The notes under the pieces are model-generated. The model searched no databases, was not told the origin of the DNA, and saw only the letters and a program-made list of their open reading frames with translations. Positions 8,217-16,054 of a stretch of 64,000 nucleotides of DNA are shown piece after piece. A program made the translations under genes and the position numbers. Within the stretch, counting starts at the first letter, position 1, and the number at the start of each line of letters is the position of its first letter. Source of the DNA: an uncultured Flavobacteriales bacterium (GTDB lineage Bacteria; Bacteroidota; Bacteroidia; Flavobacteriales_F; PHOS-HE28); NCBI GenBank assembly GCA_937872175.1, contig CALMPI010000003.1:19456-83455 (forward strand). Direction: 5' to 3'.

Positions 8217-9601
8217 GGCAGCACCTTGCCGGGGTTCAGGATCCCCTTGGGGTCGAAGAGGCGCTTCAGCCCGCGCATGAGGTCCAGTTGCGCAGCGTTG
8301 AACGCGATGTCCATGTACGGTCGTTGCACGAGCCCGATGCCGTGCTCACCGCTCAGGGTTCCGCCGAGGGAGACGGTGAGCTCGAAGATCTCGCGGATGG
8401 CCTTGGGCAGCTCGTGCTCCCAGAAGGTGTCGCTGAGATCGCCCTTGATGATGTTGACGTGGAGGTTGCCGTCGCCGGCGTGCCCGTAGCACACGCTGCT
8501 GAACCCGTGGCGCTCACCGATCGCCTTGACGCCCGCCAGGAGCCGCGGCAGGGCGAAGCGTGGCACCACCGTGTCCTCCTCCTTGTACACACTGTGCGCC
8601 TTCACGCTCACCGGCACGCTGCGGCGCATATGCCACAGGGCGGCCTTCTCCGAGGGGTGCTCGGCGAACAGCACCTCGCCGCATCCGTGCCCCTCCATCA
8701 CGCCCAGGATCGTCTCGCAGTCGCGCATGAGCGCATCCTCGTGGTCGCCGTCCACCTCGATGAGCAGGTAGGCGCCCGGTCCGGTGGAGAGCTGCGCGGG
8801 AAGGCCATCGGTGTGCTTCATCGTCCACGCGATGGCATCGCGTTCGATGAACTCCAGCGCACTGGGTGTGACGCCCGCGCGGAAGGTGGCGCTGACAGCG
8901 GTGCATGCGTCCTCGGCGTCGTTGAACGGTACCAACATCAGGCGGGTCGCCCGCGGCATGGGCACGAGCTTTAGCACGGCCCTGGTGATCACCGCAAGGG
9001 TGCCCTCGCTGCCCACGATGAGGCGGGTGAGGTCGTATCCCGTGGCGTTCTTCAGGGTGTTGGCGCCGGTCCACATCACCGTGCCGTCGGCCAGCACCAC
9101 CTCCAGGTTCAGCACGAAGTCGCGGGTGACGCCGTACTTCACCGCACGCGGCCCACCGGCGTTCTCGGCCAGGTTGCCGCCGATGGTGCAGCTGCCGCGG
9201 CTGCTCGGATCCGGCGGGTAATAGAGCCCTTTCGCGGCCACGGCCTCCTGCAGCACCTGGGTGATCACGCCCGCCTCCACGGTCACCTGCAGGTTGCCCT
9301 CATCGATCGCCACGATCCGGTCCATGCGGTCGAGGGCCAGGCCCACGCCACCCTGCACGCAGAGGGCGCCGCCGCTCAGCCCGGTCCTTCCGCCGATGGG
9401 GGTCACCGGAACCTCGAGGGCATGGCAGATGCGCAGCACGGCGGCCACCTCCTCCGTGGTGCGCGGCCTGACCACCACCTCGGGAGGGTGGCTGAGATCC
9501 TCCGTCTCATCGTGCCCGTATGCCCGGCGCTGCTCTTCATCGGCGAACACGGCATCGGCGGGCAGGGCGTTGCGCAGGGCGTTGAGCAGGGCTGTGGACA
9601 T
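8213..9601 (-). CDS. FAD-binding oxidoreductase, GlcD/D-lactate dehydrogenase type
   Basis: 462 aa, the usual length for GlcD-like flavoenzymes. The FAD-binding type 4 (PCMH) domain occupies about residues 35-215, with TPIGGRTGLSGGALC and the PPDPSSRGSCTIGGNLAENAGG stretch contacting the cofactor. The C-terminal FAD-oxidase domain (about 215-460) contains YGHAGDGNLHVNI and LSGEHGIGLVQRPYM, both diagnostic. It oxidises a 2-hydroxy acid such as glycolate or D-lactate and passes electrons to the membrane chain. There is no GlcE/GlcF partner nearby, which favours a single-subunit D-lactate or 2-hydroxyglutarate dehydrogenase. It is cytoplasmic, with no signal peptide. Confidence 0.88.
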   Translation of the reverse strand: MSTALLNALRNALPADAVFADEEQRRAYGHDETEDLSHPPEVVVRPRTTEEVAAVLRICHALEVPVTPIGGRTGLSGGALCVQGGVGLALDRMDRIVAIDEGNLQVTVEAGVITQVLQEAVAAKGLYYPPDPSSRGSCTIGGNLAENAGGPRAVKYGVTRDFVLNLEVVLADGTVMWTGANTLKNATGYDLTRLIVGSEGTLAVITRAVLKLVPMPRATRLMLVPFNDAEDACTAVSATFRAGVTPSALEFIERDAIAWTMKHTDGLPAQLSTGPGAYLLIEVDGDHEDALMRDCETILGVMEGHGCGEVLFAEHPSEKAALWHMRRSVPVSVKAHSVYKEEDTVVPRFALPRLLAGVKAIGERHGFSSVCYGHAGDGNLHVNIIKGDLSDTFWEHELPKAIREIFELTVSLGGTLSGEHGIGLVQRPYMDIAFNAAQLDLMRGLKRLFDPKGILNPGKVLP

Positions 9602-9685
9602 GGGCGTTCGGCTGTCGAAAGATCGGCTAACTTTCCAAGGCCACCATCAGGGATGGCAGTACGTCATCCTGTAAATCCCATCTGC

Positions 9686-11140
9686 ATGCGCGGTCCATCG
9701 CTCTTAGTGATCGGCCTCATCGCCGGCCCCACCTTCGGCCAGAACATCGGGATCAACGCGAGCGGTGCGGTGCCGGATGCGAGCGCTTTGCTCGATCTTG
9801 ATGTGACAGCGCATCCCGCGAACGACAAGAAGGGTCTGCTCGTCCCGCGCATCGCGCTGACGGCGACGAACGTGGCGGCACCTGTCGTCGCGCCGGCCCT
9901 GTCCCTCCTTGTGTTCAACACGGCGACCGCTGGCGTGGCCCCGAACAATGTGACCCCCGGCTACTACTACTGGAGCGGTGCCGCCTGGACCCGGCTCTTT
10001 GTGGGGACGGATGCCTGGACACTTGTCGGGAACACGATCGCTGGTACCGAGCGCATGGGGTCGATCAATGCACAGCCTGTGCGGTTCATCAGTTCCAACC
10101 TGGAACGCATGCGCATCCATGCGAACGGACAGATCACGGTGAACAGTGCCGTAGCGCAGGCAGGAGATGTGTTCGCGGGATTCGCCGGTGCGAACAACTT
10201 CGCGGTGAACGGCTACAGCACGGCGGCGGGCGGAACAGGTACTTACGGGTTCGCACAGAACAACAACAGCTTCGGCATGTGGGCCGAGAACATCGTTGGC
10301 ACAGGCACCGGGATCGTGGCCAATGGTCAGGCGGTGGGCGGCTTGATCCTGGTGAACGGGAGCGGGGGCGCCTTCACCGGTGGGGGGGTCGGTCTTTTCA
10401 GTGCAGGTACCACGGTGGCAAGTGGCACAGGTGTGCTGGGCGTGGGCAACAACGTAGCCGGTGGCACGCTGCTCGCAGGGTCGGGACTGGCCGGTTCCGG
10501 TCTGAACTTCGGTGTGTACGGAGTGGCCACCAGCAATGCCACGGGCACGGCTCTGGCCCCTGTGCGCGCGGGTGGGTACTTCGTCAGTGGCACGGGTGGC
10601 ACACAGGTGCTGGCCTACGTCGCATCCTATGATGGTGTCGGTTCACCGAGGAAGATCGTGGGTACCGGTACGGTCAACACCGTGGTCGAGAACGGTGCCG
10701 GTGAACTGGTCCTTTTATCGGCTCCTGAGGCACCTGAGAACCTGTTCCAGGATCATGGTACCGGCTCGCTGGTGAACGGTCACGCTCACATCACCCTGGA
10801 TCCCACTTTTACACGGAACATCGAAGTGAACGAGAAGCACCCTCTACGGGTCTTCGTCCAGTTGCGCGGTGATTGCAGGGGGGTGTACGTGTCGAATGAG
10901 ACCGCCACTGGATTTGAGGTGACGGAGCTGCAAGGTGGCACATCGAACGCTCCCTTCTTCTGGACCGTGGTGGCGAATCGCGCGAACGTGCACCATGCGG
11001 ATGGTACGATCTGGCCATACGCCGAGGAACGCTTCGCAAAGGCCCATGGCGCGCAGCCTGTCGCTCCGCAGATGACCGTAGCGGCCGGACACCACCAGGA
11101 ACGTACGATCCCAGGCAGCGTGCCCATAGCACGACCATGA
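9686..11140 (+). CDS. exported tail-fibre-like/surface protein, function unknown
   Basis: 484 aa. A signal peptide (about 1-18, ending TFG) is followed by QNIGINASGAVPDASALLDLD and KKGLLVPRIALTATN, a wording common to many Bacteroidota secreted proteins that resemble phage tail fibres. The middle is Gly/Thr/Ala-rich with short beta-strand repeats (about 150-330). The last 120 residues (HGTGSLVNGHAHITLDPTF, VFVQLRGDCRGVYVSNETATGFEVTEL) form the conserved C-terminal module of this family. No T9SS sorting domain is evident. A TAACTTTC box at 9628-9635 may be the -7 element, giving a leader of about 45 nt. Confidence 0.75.
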   Translation: MRGPSLLVIGLIAGPTFGQNIGINASGAVPDASALLDLDVTAHPANDKKGLLVPRIALTATNVAAPVVAPALSLLVFNTATAGVAPNNVTPGYYYWSGAAWTRLFVGTDAWTLVGNTIAGTERMGSINAQPVRFISSNLERMRIHANGQITVNSAVAQAGDVFAGFAGANNFAVNGYSTAAGGTGTYGFAQNNNSFGMWAENIVGTGTGIVANGQAVGGLILVNGSGGAFTGGGVGLFSAGTTVASGTGVLGVGNNVAGGTLLAGSGLAGSGLNFGVYGVATSNATGTALAPVRAGGYFVSGTGGTQVLAYVASYDGVGSPRKIVGTGTVNTVVENGAGELVLLSAPEAPENLFQDHGTGSLVNGHAHITLDPTFTRNIEVNEKHPLRVFVQLRGDCRGVYVSNETATGFEVTELQGGTSNAPFFWTVVANRANVHHADGTIWPYAEERFAKAHGAQPVAPQMTVAAGHHQERTIPGSVPIARP

Positions 11141-11206
11141 ACGGCGTCCGGTGGTCCAGGTCACTGCGCTGCACAAGCGTGCCATGCGCTTTCTTCGTGG
11201 ACCCGC

Positions 11207-12085
11207 ATGATCGCCCACGACCCTCGCGACTGGTTCAGGCCGGTCTTCCATTTTCACCGCAGCGACACCTTTCGCAAGCTGCTCCCCTTGATCCTGCTCA
11301 TGGGCGTGATCACGGCGGCCGTGGCCTGGCTGGAGAACTCGTGGCTGCACCTGGCCCAGGACCACAGCGTGAGGAACATCACCCTGATGCACAGCCTGCT
11401 GGGTTTCGCCATCAGCATGCTCCTGGTCTTTCGCACCAACACGGCCTACGACCGGTGGTGGGAGGGACGCAAGCTTTGGGGTGCACTGGTGAACGTGAGC
11501 CGCAACCTGGCGGTGAAGGTGGGTTCGTGGCTCCGTCCCGAGGACATCGAGGACCGCGTGCACTTTGCCCGTCTGATCGCCTCGTTCGCCGTGGAGCTGG
11601 GCCGGCACCTTCTGCGCGAGGAAACGCGCCTGGGCCTTGATGAGGAACCCCACCCCGAACTGAGCATCGACCGGCGCCGTCACGTGCCCTCGCAGGTGGT
11701 GGGGCTGATGCATGCGCGAACAGCCCGCCTCGTGCGTGAGGGCCGGATCACCCAGGAACAGCTCATCGTGCTGTCCGCGGACATCAACGCCTTCCTCGAC
11801 ATCTGCGGGGCGTGCGAGCGGATCAAGAACACACCGATCCCCTTCTCCTACAGCACCTTCATCAAGAAGTTCATCGTCGTCTACACCGTCACCCTGCCGT
11901 TCGGATTCGCCCTGGTGATGGGTTGGATGGCCGTGCCGGTGGTCATGTTCATCTTTTATGTGCTCGCCAGCCTGGAGCTCATCGCCGAGGAGATCGAGGA
12001 TCCCTTCGGGCGTGACACGAACGACCTGCCGATGGACCGACTAGCGGACACCATCGGCGACAATGTGCGCGAGATCCTCGCCTGA
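11207..12085 (+). CDS. bestrophin-family ion channel (UPF0187)
   Basis: 292 aa integral membrane protein. The hallmark RTNTAYDRWWEGRKLWG segment (about residues 80-96), the hydrophobic helices at about 24-43, 60-78 and 220-260, and the C-terminal EEIEDPFGRDTNDLPMD all match bacterial bestrophins. Studied bacterial bestrophins are pentameric channels, often cation-selective. The gene is followed at once by a potassium channel gene with a TGATG stop/start overlap at 12083-12087, so the two are co-translated and probably act together in ion homeostasis. Confidence 0.9.
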   Translation: MIAHDPRDWFRPVFHFHRSDTFRKLLPLILLMGVITAAVAWLENSWLHLAQDHSVRNITLMHSLLGFAISMLLVFRTNTAYDRWWEGRKLWGALVNVSRNLAVKVGSWLRPEDIEDRVHFARLIASFAVELGRHLLREETRLGLDEEPHPELSIDRRRHVPSQVVGLMHARTARLVREGRITQEQLIVLSADINAFLDICGACERIKNTPIPFSYSTFIKKFIVVYTVTLPFGFALVMGWMAVPVVMFIFYVLASLELIAEEIEDPFGRDTNDLPMDRLADTIGDNVREILA

Positions 12086-12900
12086 TGATGGAACGAAGCC
12101 GCCTGCAACAACGTTTGGAACGCATCGTGTTCGGCACGGACACCCGCGCGGGGCGCTTGTTCGATGTGGTGCTGCTCTGGACCATCCTGCTGAGCGTGGC
12201 GCTGGTGCTGCTCGAGAGCGTGCACGAGGTCCAGGTCCGGTATGGTCGCTGGCTGCTGATGGCCGAGTGGGCGTTGACCGTCCTGTTCACCATCGAGTAC
12301 GTGGTGCGGGTGTGGGTGAGCCGCGACCGCCGGAGGTACGTGCTGAGCTTTTATGGTCTGGTGGACCTCCTGGCCGCGCTGCCCACCTACATCAGCCTTT
12401 TCGTGCCCGGCACGCAGGCGCTGACCATCATCCGCGCCATCCGTCTCACCAGGGTGTTCCGCATCCTCCGTCTCACCACGTACACGCGGGAGGCCTCGCA
12501 TCTGCTCCTGGCCCTGTACGCAAGCCGTCACCGGATCATCGTATTCTCCATGGCGGTGCTGGCGCTGGTCACCGTGTTCGGTACGGTGATGTACCTGGTG
12601 GAGGGTCCGGCGCACGGGTTCACCAGCATCCCACGCAGCATCTACTGGGCCATCGTCACCTTGACCACGGTGGGTTACGGTGACATCGCCCCGCGTACGG
12701 CGTTCGGTCAGGCCCTGGCCTCGGCGATCATGATCCTGGGCTACGCCATCATCGCGATCCCCACCGGCATCGTGAGCGCGGAGATCGCCCGACGGGAACA
12801 CCAGCGCCAGGCGTCCACCTGCCCGACCTGTGGGGCCGGTGTTGCCCAGCCGGATGCGCGCTTCTGCCCGCATTGCGGTGCATCGATGAAGCCGGACTGA
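12085..12900 (+). CDS. six-TM voltage-gated-type potassium channel with C-terminal zinc ribbon
   Basis: 271 aa. Transmembrane helices S1-S6 span about residues 25-240. An Arg-rich S4 (IRAIRLTRVFRILRLTTY, about 117-134) is the voltage-sensor segment, and TTVGYGD (about 194-200) is the K+ selectivity filter. The last 30 residues contain two CxxC pairs (CPTCGAG and CPHCGAS), a compact zinc ribbon rather than the RCK domain of many Kch proteins. Translation starts at the ATG overlapping the bestrophin stop; the next codon is also ATG. The zinc ribbon could be a regulatory or assembly module, which is inference. Confidence 0.9.
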   Translation: MMERSRLQQRLERIVFGTDTRAGRLFDVVLLWTILLSVALVLLESVHEVQVRYGRWLLMAEWALTVLFTIEYVVRVWVSRDRRRYVLSFYGLVDLLAALPTYISLFVPGTQALTIIRAIRLTRVFRILRLTTYTREASHLLLALYASRHRIIVFSMAVLALVTVFGTVMYLVEGPAHGFTSIPRSIYWAIVTLTTVGYGDIAPRTAFGQALASAIMILGYAIIAIPTGIVSAEIARREHQRQASTCPTCGAGVAQPDARFCPHCGASMKPD

Positions 12901-12902
12901 AC

Positions 12903-13787
12903 CTACTCCCGGGCCCGCAACGGGTAGCGCGCGATCACCGGGGTTCGTCCCTTGCCCTCGCTGCTGAGCACGAGCTCGCCATCGGGCAGAAAGGTGATGC
13001 CCTCCGGCTTGGGGAGCACGCCGGCGTCCAGCACGGCGAGGTCGATGAGCCGACCCTTCCTGTCCACCACCGTCAGCGTGCGGTCGACCGCGCTGAGCAG
13101 GTAGAAATGACCGGTGCGGGGATGTGTGGCCACCGAGGAGAAGCGCATCTTGAGCGCCGGTACGGTGCGGCCGTTCTCCGTGGTCCGCTCGGGGAGGCGC
13201 AGCCCCATGGCCCTGGCTTCACTCAATAACGCTTCCACGGAAAGCCGCAGCATGGGCACACAGCGATGTTCCGGATCGTCCGGGTCGAAGGCGTGCACCA
13301 CGCGGGCATCACGCACCTCCGGCCCGCCCTTGGTGATGTCCTTCGGTGCCACGAGCACCATGCCGGTGCTGTCGTCGAAGCCGAGGCCTTCGATGTTGCG
13401 GTGCGGAAGGTCCAGTCGGAAGGTGTCCACGCTGGTCCAGCGCCCATCCAGCAGGCGAAGGCGGTGGATGAGCCCGTCGCTGCGCAGGACCAGGTACGTG
13501 TCATGTACGCGTGTCAGCCCTTCCATGTCGCCGGGCCCTCCGAAGGCTTCGGTCCGCAGTACGCGGCCTTCCTTCAGCCCGATGAAATAGAGGGTCGCCG
13601 CCTCATCCTGCACGCAGGCCACGGTGCCCTGGTCCACATCCGTCAGCGCGCTCACTTCCACCAGCTGGTCGGGCAGGGTGATCACCTGGTCCGGGTGCCG
13701 CAGGTCATAGGGCATGGACGATGCGGGCCGTTGCGCCGCCATCGTGATGGTGAGGAGGCTGGCCGGCAGGAGGAGGGCGGAGCGCAT
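12903..13787 (-). CDS. exported beta-propeller protein, SdiA-regulated/phytase-like family
   Basis: 294 aa. A signal peptide (about 1-18, MRSALLLPASLLTITMAAQ) precedes six or so blades, including VSALTDVDQGTVACVQDEA, GDMEGLTRVHDTYLVLRSDG, RNIEGLGFDDSTGMVLVA, FSSVATHPRTGHFYLLSA and KPEGITFLPDGELVLSSEG. These blades match the SdiA-regulated/esterase-like propeller family (YjiK type). No catalytic function can be assigned. The ATG at 13787 is chosen because it opens the signal peptide and sits 3 nt after a GATCTTCG box. An upstream in-frame start would run into the divergent MFS gene. Its stop lies 3 nt from the channel gene stop. Confidence 0.75.
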   Translation of the reverse strand: MRSALLLPASLLTITMAAQRPASSMPYDLRHPDQVITLPDQLVEVSALTDVDQGTVACVQDEAATLYFIGLKEGRVLRTEAFGGPGDMEGLTRVHDTYLVLRSDGLIHRLRLLDGRWTSVDTFRLDLPHRNIEGLGFDDSTGMVLVAPKDITKGGPEVRDARVVHAFDPDDPEHRCVPMLRLSVEALLSEARAMGLRLPERTTENGRTVPALKMRFSSVATHPRTGHFYLLSAVDRTLTVVDRKGRLIDLAVLDAGVLPKPEGITFLPDGELVLSSEGKGRTPVIARYPLRARE

Positions 13788-13790
13788 GCG

Positions 13791-13798
13791 CGAAGATC
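13791..13798 (-). promoter_or_regulatory. -7-like promoter box for the propeller gene
   Basis: Read on the - strand the sequence is GATCTTCG, two bases off TAnnTTTG. It ends 3 nt before ATG 13787. Weak alone, but the position matches the other near-leaderless starts in this window. Confidence 0.3.
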
Positions 13799-13854
13799 GC
13801 TCCAGGTGTGCGGTTTGCACCGTGGCCGCTGTTGCGTTTCCTTCGCCACGGCAC

Positions 13855-15156
13855 ATGAAGCACATCTTCCCCGGTCGTTCCCTGTTGCTCGTGGTGGTGG
13901 CCGCGCTGGGCTATTTCGTGGACATCTACGACCTGGTGCTCTTCAACGTGGTGAAGCGGGAGAGCCTGGAGTTCATCCTGGGCGCCGGTGATCCCCGGAT
14001 CAAGGATGTGGGCATCGACCTGTTCAACTGGCAGATGCTGGGCATGCTGGTGGGCGGCATCCTCTGGGGCGTATGGGGTGACCGCAAGGGCCGGATCACC
14101 GTGCTCTTCGGCAGCATCCTGCTCTACAGTGCGGCGAACATCGCCAACGCCTTCACCTACGACCTCACGATGTACGCCATCGTGCGGTTCATCGCCGGTG
14201 TCGGCCTGGCGGGTGAGCTGGGCGCGGGCATCACATTGATCACCGAGACCATGCCGCGGGACAAGCGTGGCTACGGCACCCTCATCGTGGTGACCTTCGG
14301 CGCGCTCGGGGCCGTGTTCGCAGCGGAGGTGGCCGACAAGGGCGCCTGGTTCGGGCGGCTGTGGTCGTCGATGACCGGGCGGGAGCTGATGAGCTGGCAG
14401 GTCACCTACCTCGTGGGCGGCCTGATGGGTCTTGTGCTGCTGGTGATGCGCGTGGGCACCTTCGAGAGCGGCCTCTTCCAGGAGGTCCGCGGTCGTGCGG
14501 TGCGCAAGGGCGATCTGCGGATGCTGTTCAACGATCGCGGTCGATTCCTGCGGTACGTGGGATGCATCCTCATCGGGGTGCCTGTATGGTATGTCATCGG
14601 CGTCCTTGTCAGCCTCAGCCAGGATGTCTTCGTGCCGGAGCTGGGCATCGACACCAGTGCCCTTGACGCCGAAGGACTGAAGCGCATCAACGGGGAGGCG
14701 ATCAAGTACGCGTACATCGGGCTCAGCATCGGCGACCTGTTGAGCGGGCTGCTGAGCCAGTTGTTCCGGAGCCGGCGCAAGGTGATCCTGATCTATCTGG
14801 CCGCCAACCTGGTGCTCACGTTGATCTTCCTCTTCGGCATGCGGGGCGCATCGATCGCGACCTACAACTGGATGTGCCTGGCCCTCGGCACGGCCACCGG
14901 CTACTGGGTCATCTTCGTCACCGTGGCCGGCGAACAGTTCGGCACGAATATCCGCAGCACGGTGGCCACCACCACGCCGAACTTCGTGCGCGGGGCCGTG
15001 CTGCCGGTCACCAACGCCTTCAAGTACCTGGCCCTGCCGCTGGGCAACGTCACGGGTGCGCTGGTCGTGGGCCTGGTGTGCATCGGCGCGGCCTTCTGGG
15101 CCACGTTCCGTGTGCGCGAGACCTTCCACACGGACATGGACTTCGTGGAGGAGTAG
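13855..15156 (+). CDS. MFS transporter (sugar/organic-anion porter type)
   Basis: 433 aa with twelve predicted membrane helices. The GDRKGRITVLFG loop between helices 2 and 3 (about residue 75) is the major-facilitator signature (G-D-R-x-G-R). Helix 1 carries GYFVDIYDLVLF, an acidic pair typical of substrate:H+ symporters. The gene is convergent with murQ, separated by 2 nt. In some Bacteroidota an MFS protein imports N-acetylmuramic acid next to MurQ, so cell-wall sugar uptake is a reasonable but unproven guess. ATG 13855 is the start closest to the first helix. Confidence 0.82.
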   Translation: MKHIFPGRSLLLVVVAALGYFVDIYDLVLFNVVKRESLEFILGAGDPRIKDVGIDLFNWQMLGMLVGGILWGVWGDRKGRITVLFGSILLYSAANIANAFTYDLTMYAIVRFIAGVGLAGELGAGITLITETMPRDKRGYGTLIVVTFGALGAVFAAEVADKGAWFGRLWSSMTGRELMSWQVTYLVGGLMGLVLLVMRVGTFESGLFQEVRGRAVRKGDLRMLFNDRGRFLRYVGCILIGVPVWYVIGVLVSLSQDVFVPELGIDTSALDAEGLKRINGEAIKYAYIGLSIGDLLSGLLSQLFRSRRKVILIYLAANLVLTLIFLFGMRGASIATYNWMCLALGTATGYWVIFVTVAGEQFGTNIRSTVATTTPNFVRGAVLPVTNAFKYLALPLGNVTGALVVGLVCIGAAFWATFRVRETFHTDMDFVEE

Positions 15157-15158
15157 CG

Positions 15159-15965
15159 TCAGCTCCGTCCGGCCTCGATGGCGCGACGCACGCTGCCGTG
15201 CTGCTTGAGCAGGGCGTTCGCCTCGTCGTGATCGATGCCCAGGCCCTCCATGACCATGCGGGTGCCCCGGTCGATCAGCTTCATGTTGCTGAGCTGCATG
15301 TCCACCATACGATTGCCCTTCACCCGTCCCAACCGGATCATCACACCCGTGCTGATCATGTTCAGCACCAGTTTCTGTGCGGTGCCGCTCTTCATGCGCG
15401 TGCTGCCGGTGACGAACTCGGGCCCCACCACCACCACGATCGGGTGGTCGCTGACAGTGGTGACGGGAGCGCCCGGGTTGCAGGTGATGCACGCCGTGAG
15501 GATGCCATGCCGCCGGCAGGCCTCCAGCGCTCCCACCACATAGGGCGTACCACCGCTGGCGGCGATACCCACCACCGTGTCGTCCGCGCCGATGGCGTGC
15601 TCCTGTAGGTCCTTCCAGCATTGCTCGCGGTCGTCCTCGGCGAACTCCACGGCCTTGCGTATCGCGCGGTCGCCACCGGCGATGAGGCCCACGACGAGGC
15701 CGTGCGGCACACCGAAGGTGGGCGGGCATTCGCTGGCGTCCACGATGCCGAGCCGGCCGCTGGTGCCGGCGCCGATGTAGAACAGCCGACCACCGCGGTG
15801 CATGCGCTCGGCGATGGCGTCCACCAAAGCGGCGATCCCGGGCAACACACGGCCCACGGCCTCGGGCACGCGTCGGTCCTCCGTATTGATGTGGCCGAGC
15901 AGTTCGGCGGTGGTCATGCGTTCCAGCCCGTCGTAGAGGGAGGGGCTCTCGGTGATCTTCTTCAT
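15159..15965 (-). CDS. murQ: N-acetylmuramic acid 6-phosphate etherase
   Basis: 268 aa from ATG 15965. It contains the SIS-domain sugar-phosphate loop FYIGAGTSGRLGIVDASECPP (about residues 62-82), the EDDREQC stretch, and SGGTPYVVGALEAC. This is the MurQ/GCKR family signature and the family's normal length is 270-300 aa. The enzyme removes the lactyl ether from MurNAc-6-phosphate to give GlcNAc-6-phosphate during peptidoglycan recycling in the cytoplasm. A CACCTTTG box (15974-15981, - strand) ends 8 nt before this ATG. The GTG at 15974 is an alternative but overlaps that box. No MurNAc kinase gene is adjacent. Confidence 0.93.
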   Translation of the reverse strand: MKKITESPSLYDGLERMTTAELLGHINTEDRRVPEAVGRVLPGIAALVDAIAERMHRGGRLFYIGAGTSGRLGIVDASECPPTFGVPHGLVVGLIAGGDRAIRKAVEFAEDDREQCWKDLQEHAIGADDTVVGIAASGGTPYVVGALEACRRHGILTACITCNPGAPVTTVSDHPIVVVVGPEFVTGSTRMKSGTAQKLVLNMISTGVMIRLGRVKGNRMVDMQLSNMKLIDRGTRMVMEGLGIDHDEANALLKQHGSVRRAIEAGRS

Positions 15966-16009
15966 GCGTGGCACAAAGGTGTGCGATGTGCCGGCATGCC
16001 CGGAACGCA

Positions 16010-16036
16010 GCGGGCCGCCCCGAAGGACGGCCCGCC
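16010..16036 (-). terminator. terminator-like UUCG hairpin after the T9SS hydrolase gene
   Basis: On the - strand GCGGGCCG(T)CC-TTCG-GG(G)CGGCCCGC forms a stem with a TTCG tetraloop 19 nt past the stop at 16055. No T-tract follows, so it may be a rho-dependent end or an RNA-stabilising hairpin. Confidence 0.5.
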
Positions 16037-16054
16037 ACAGAAAAGTGGATCGTG

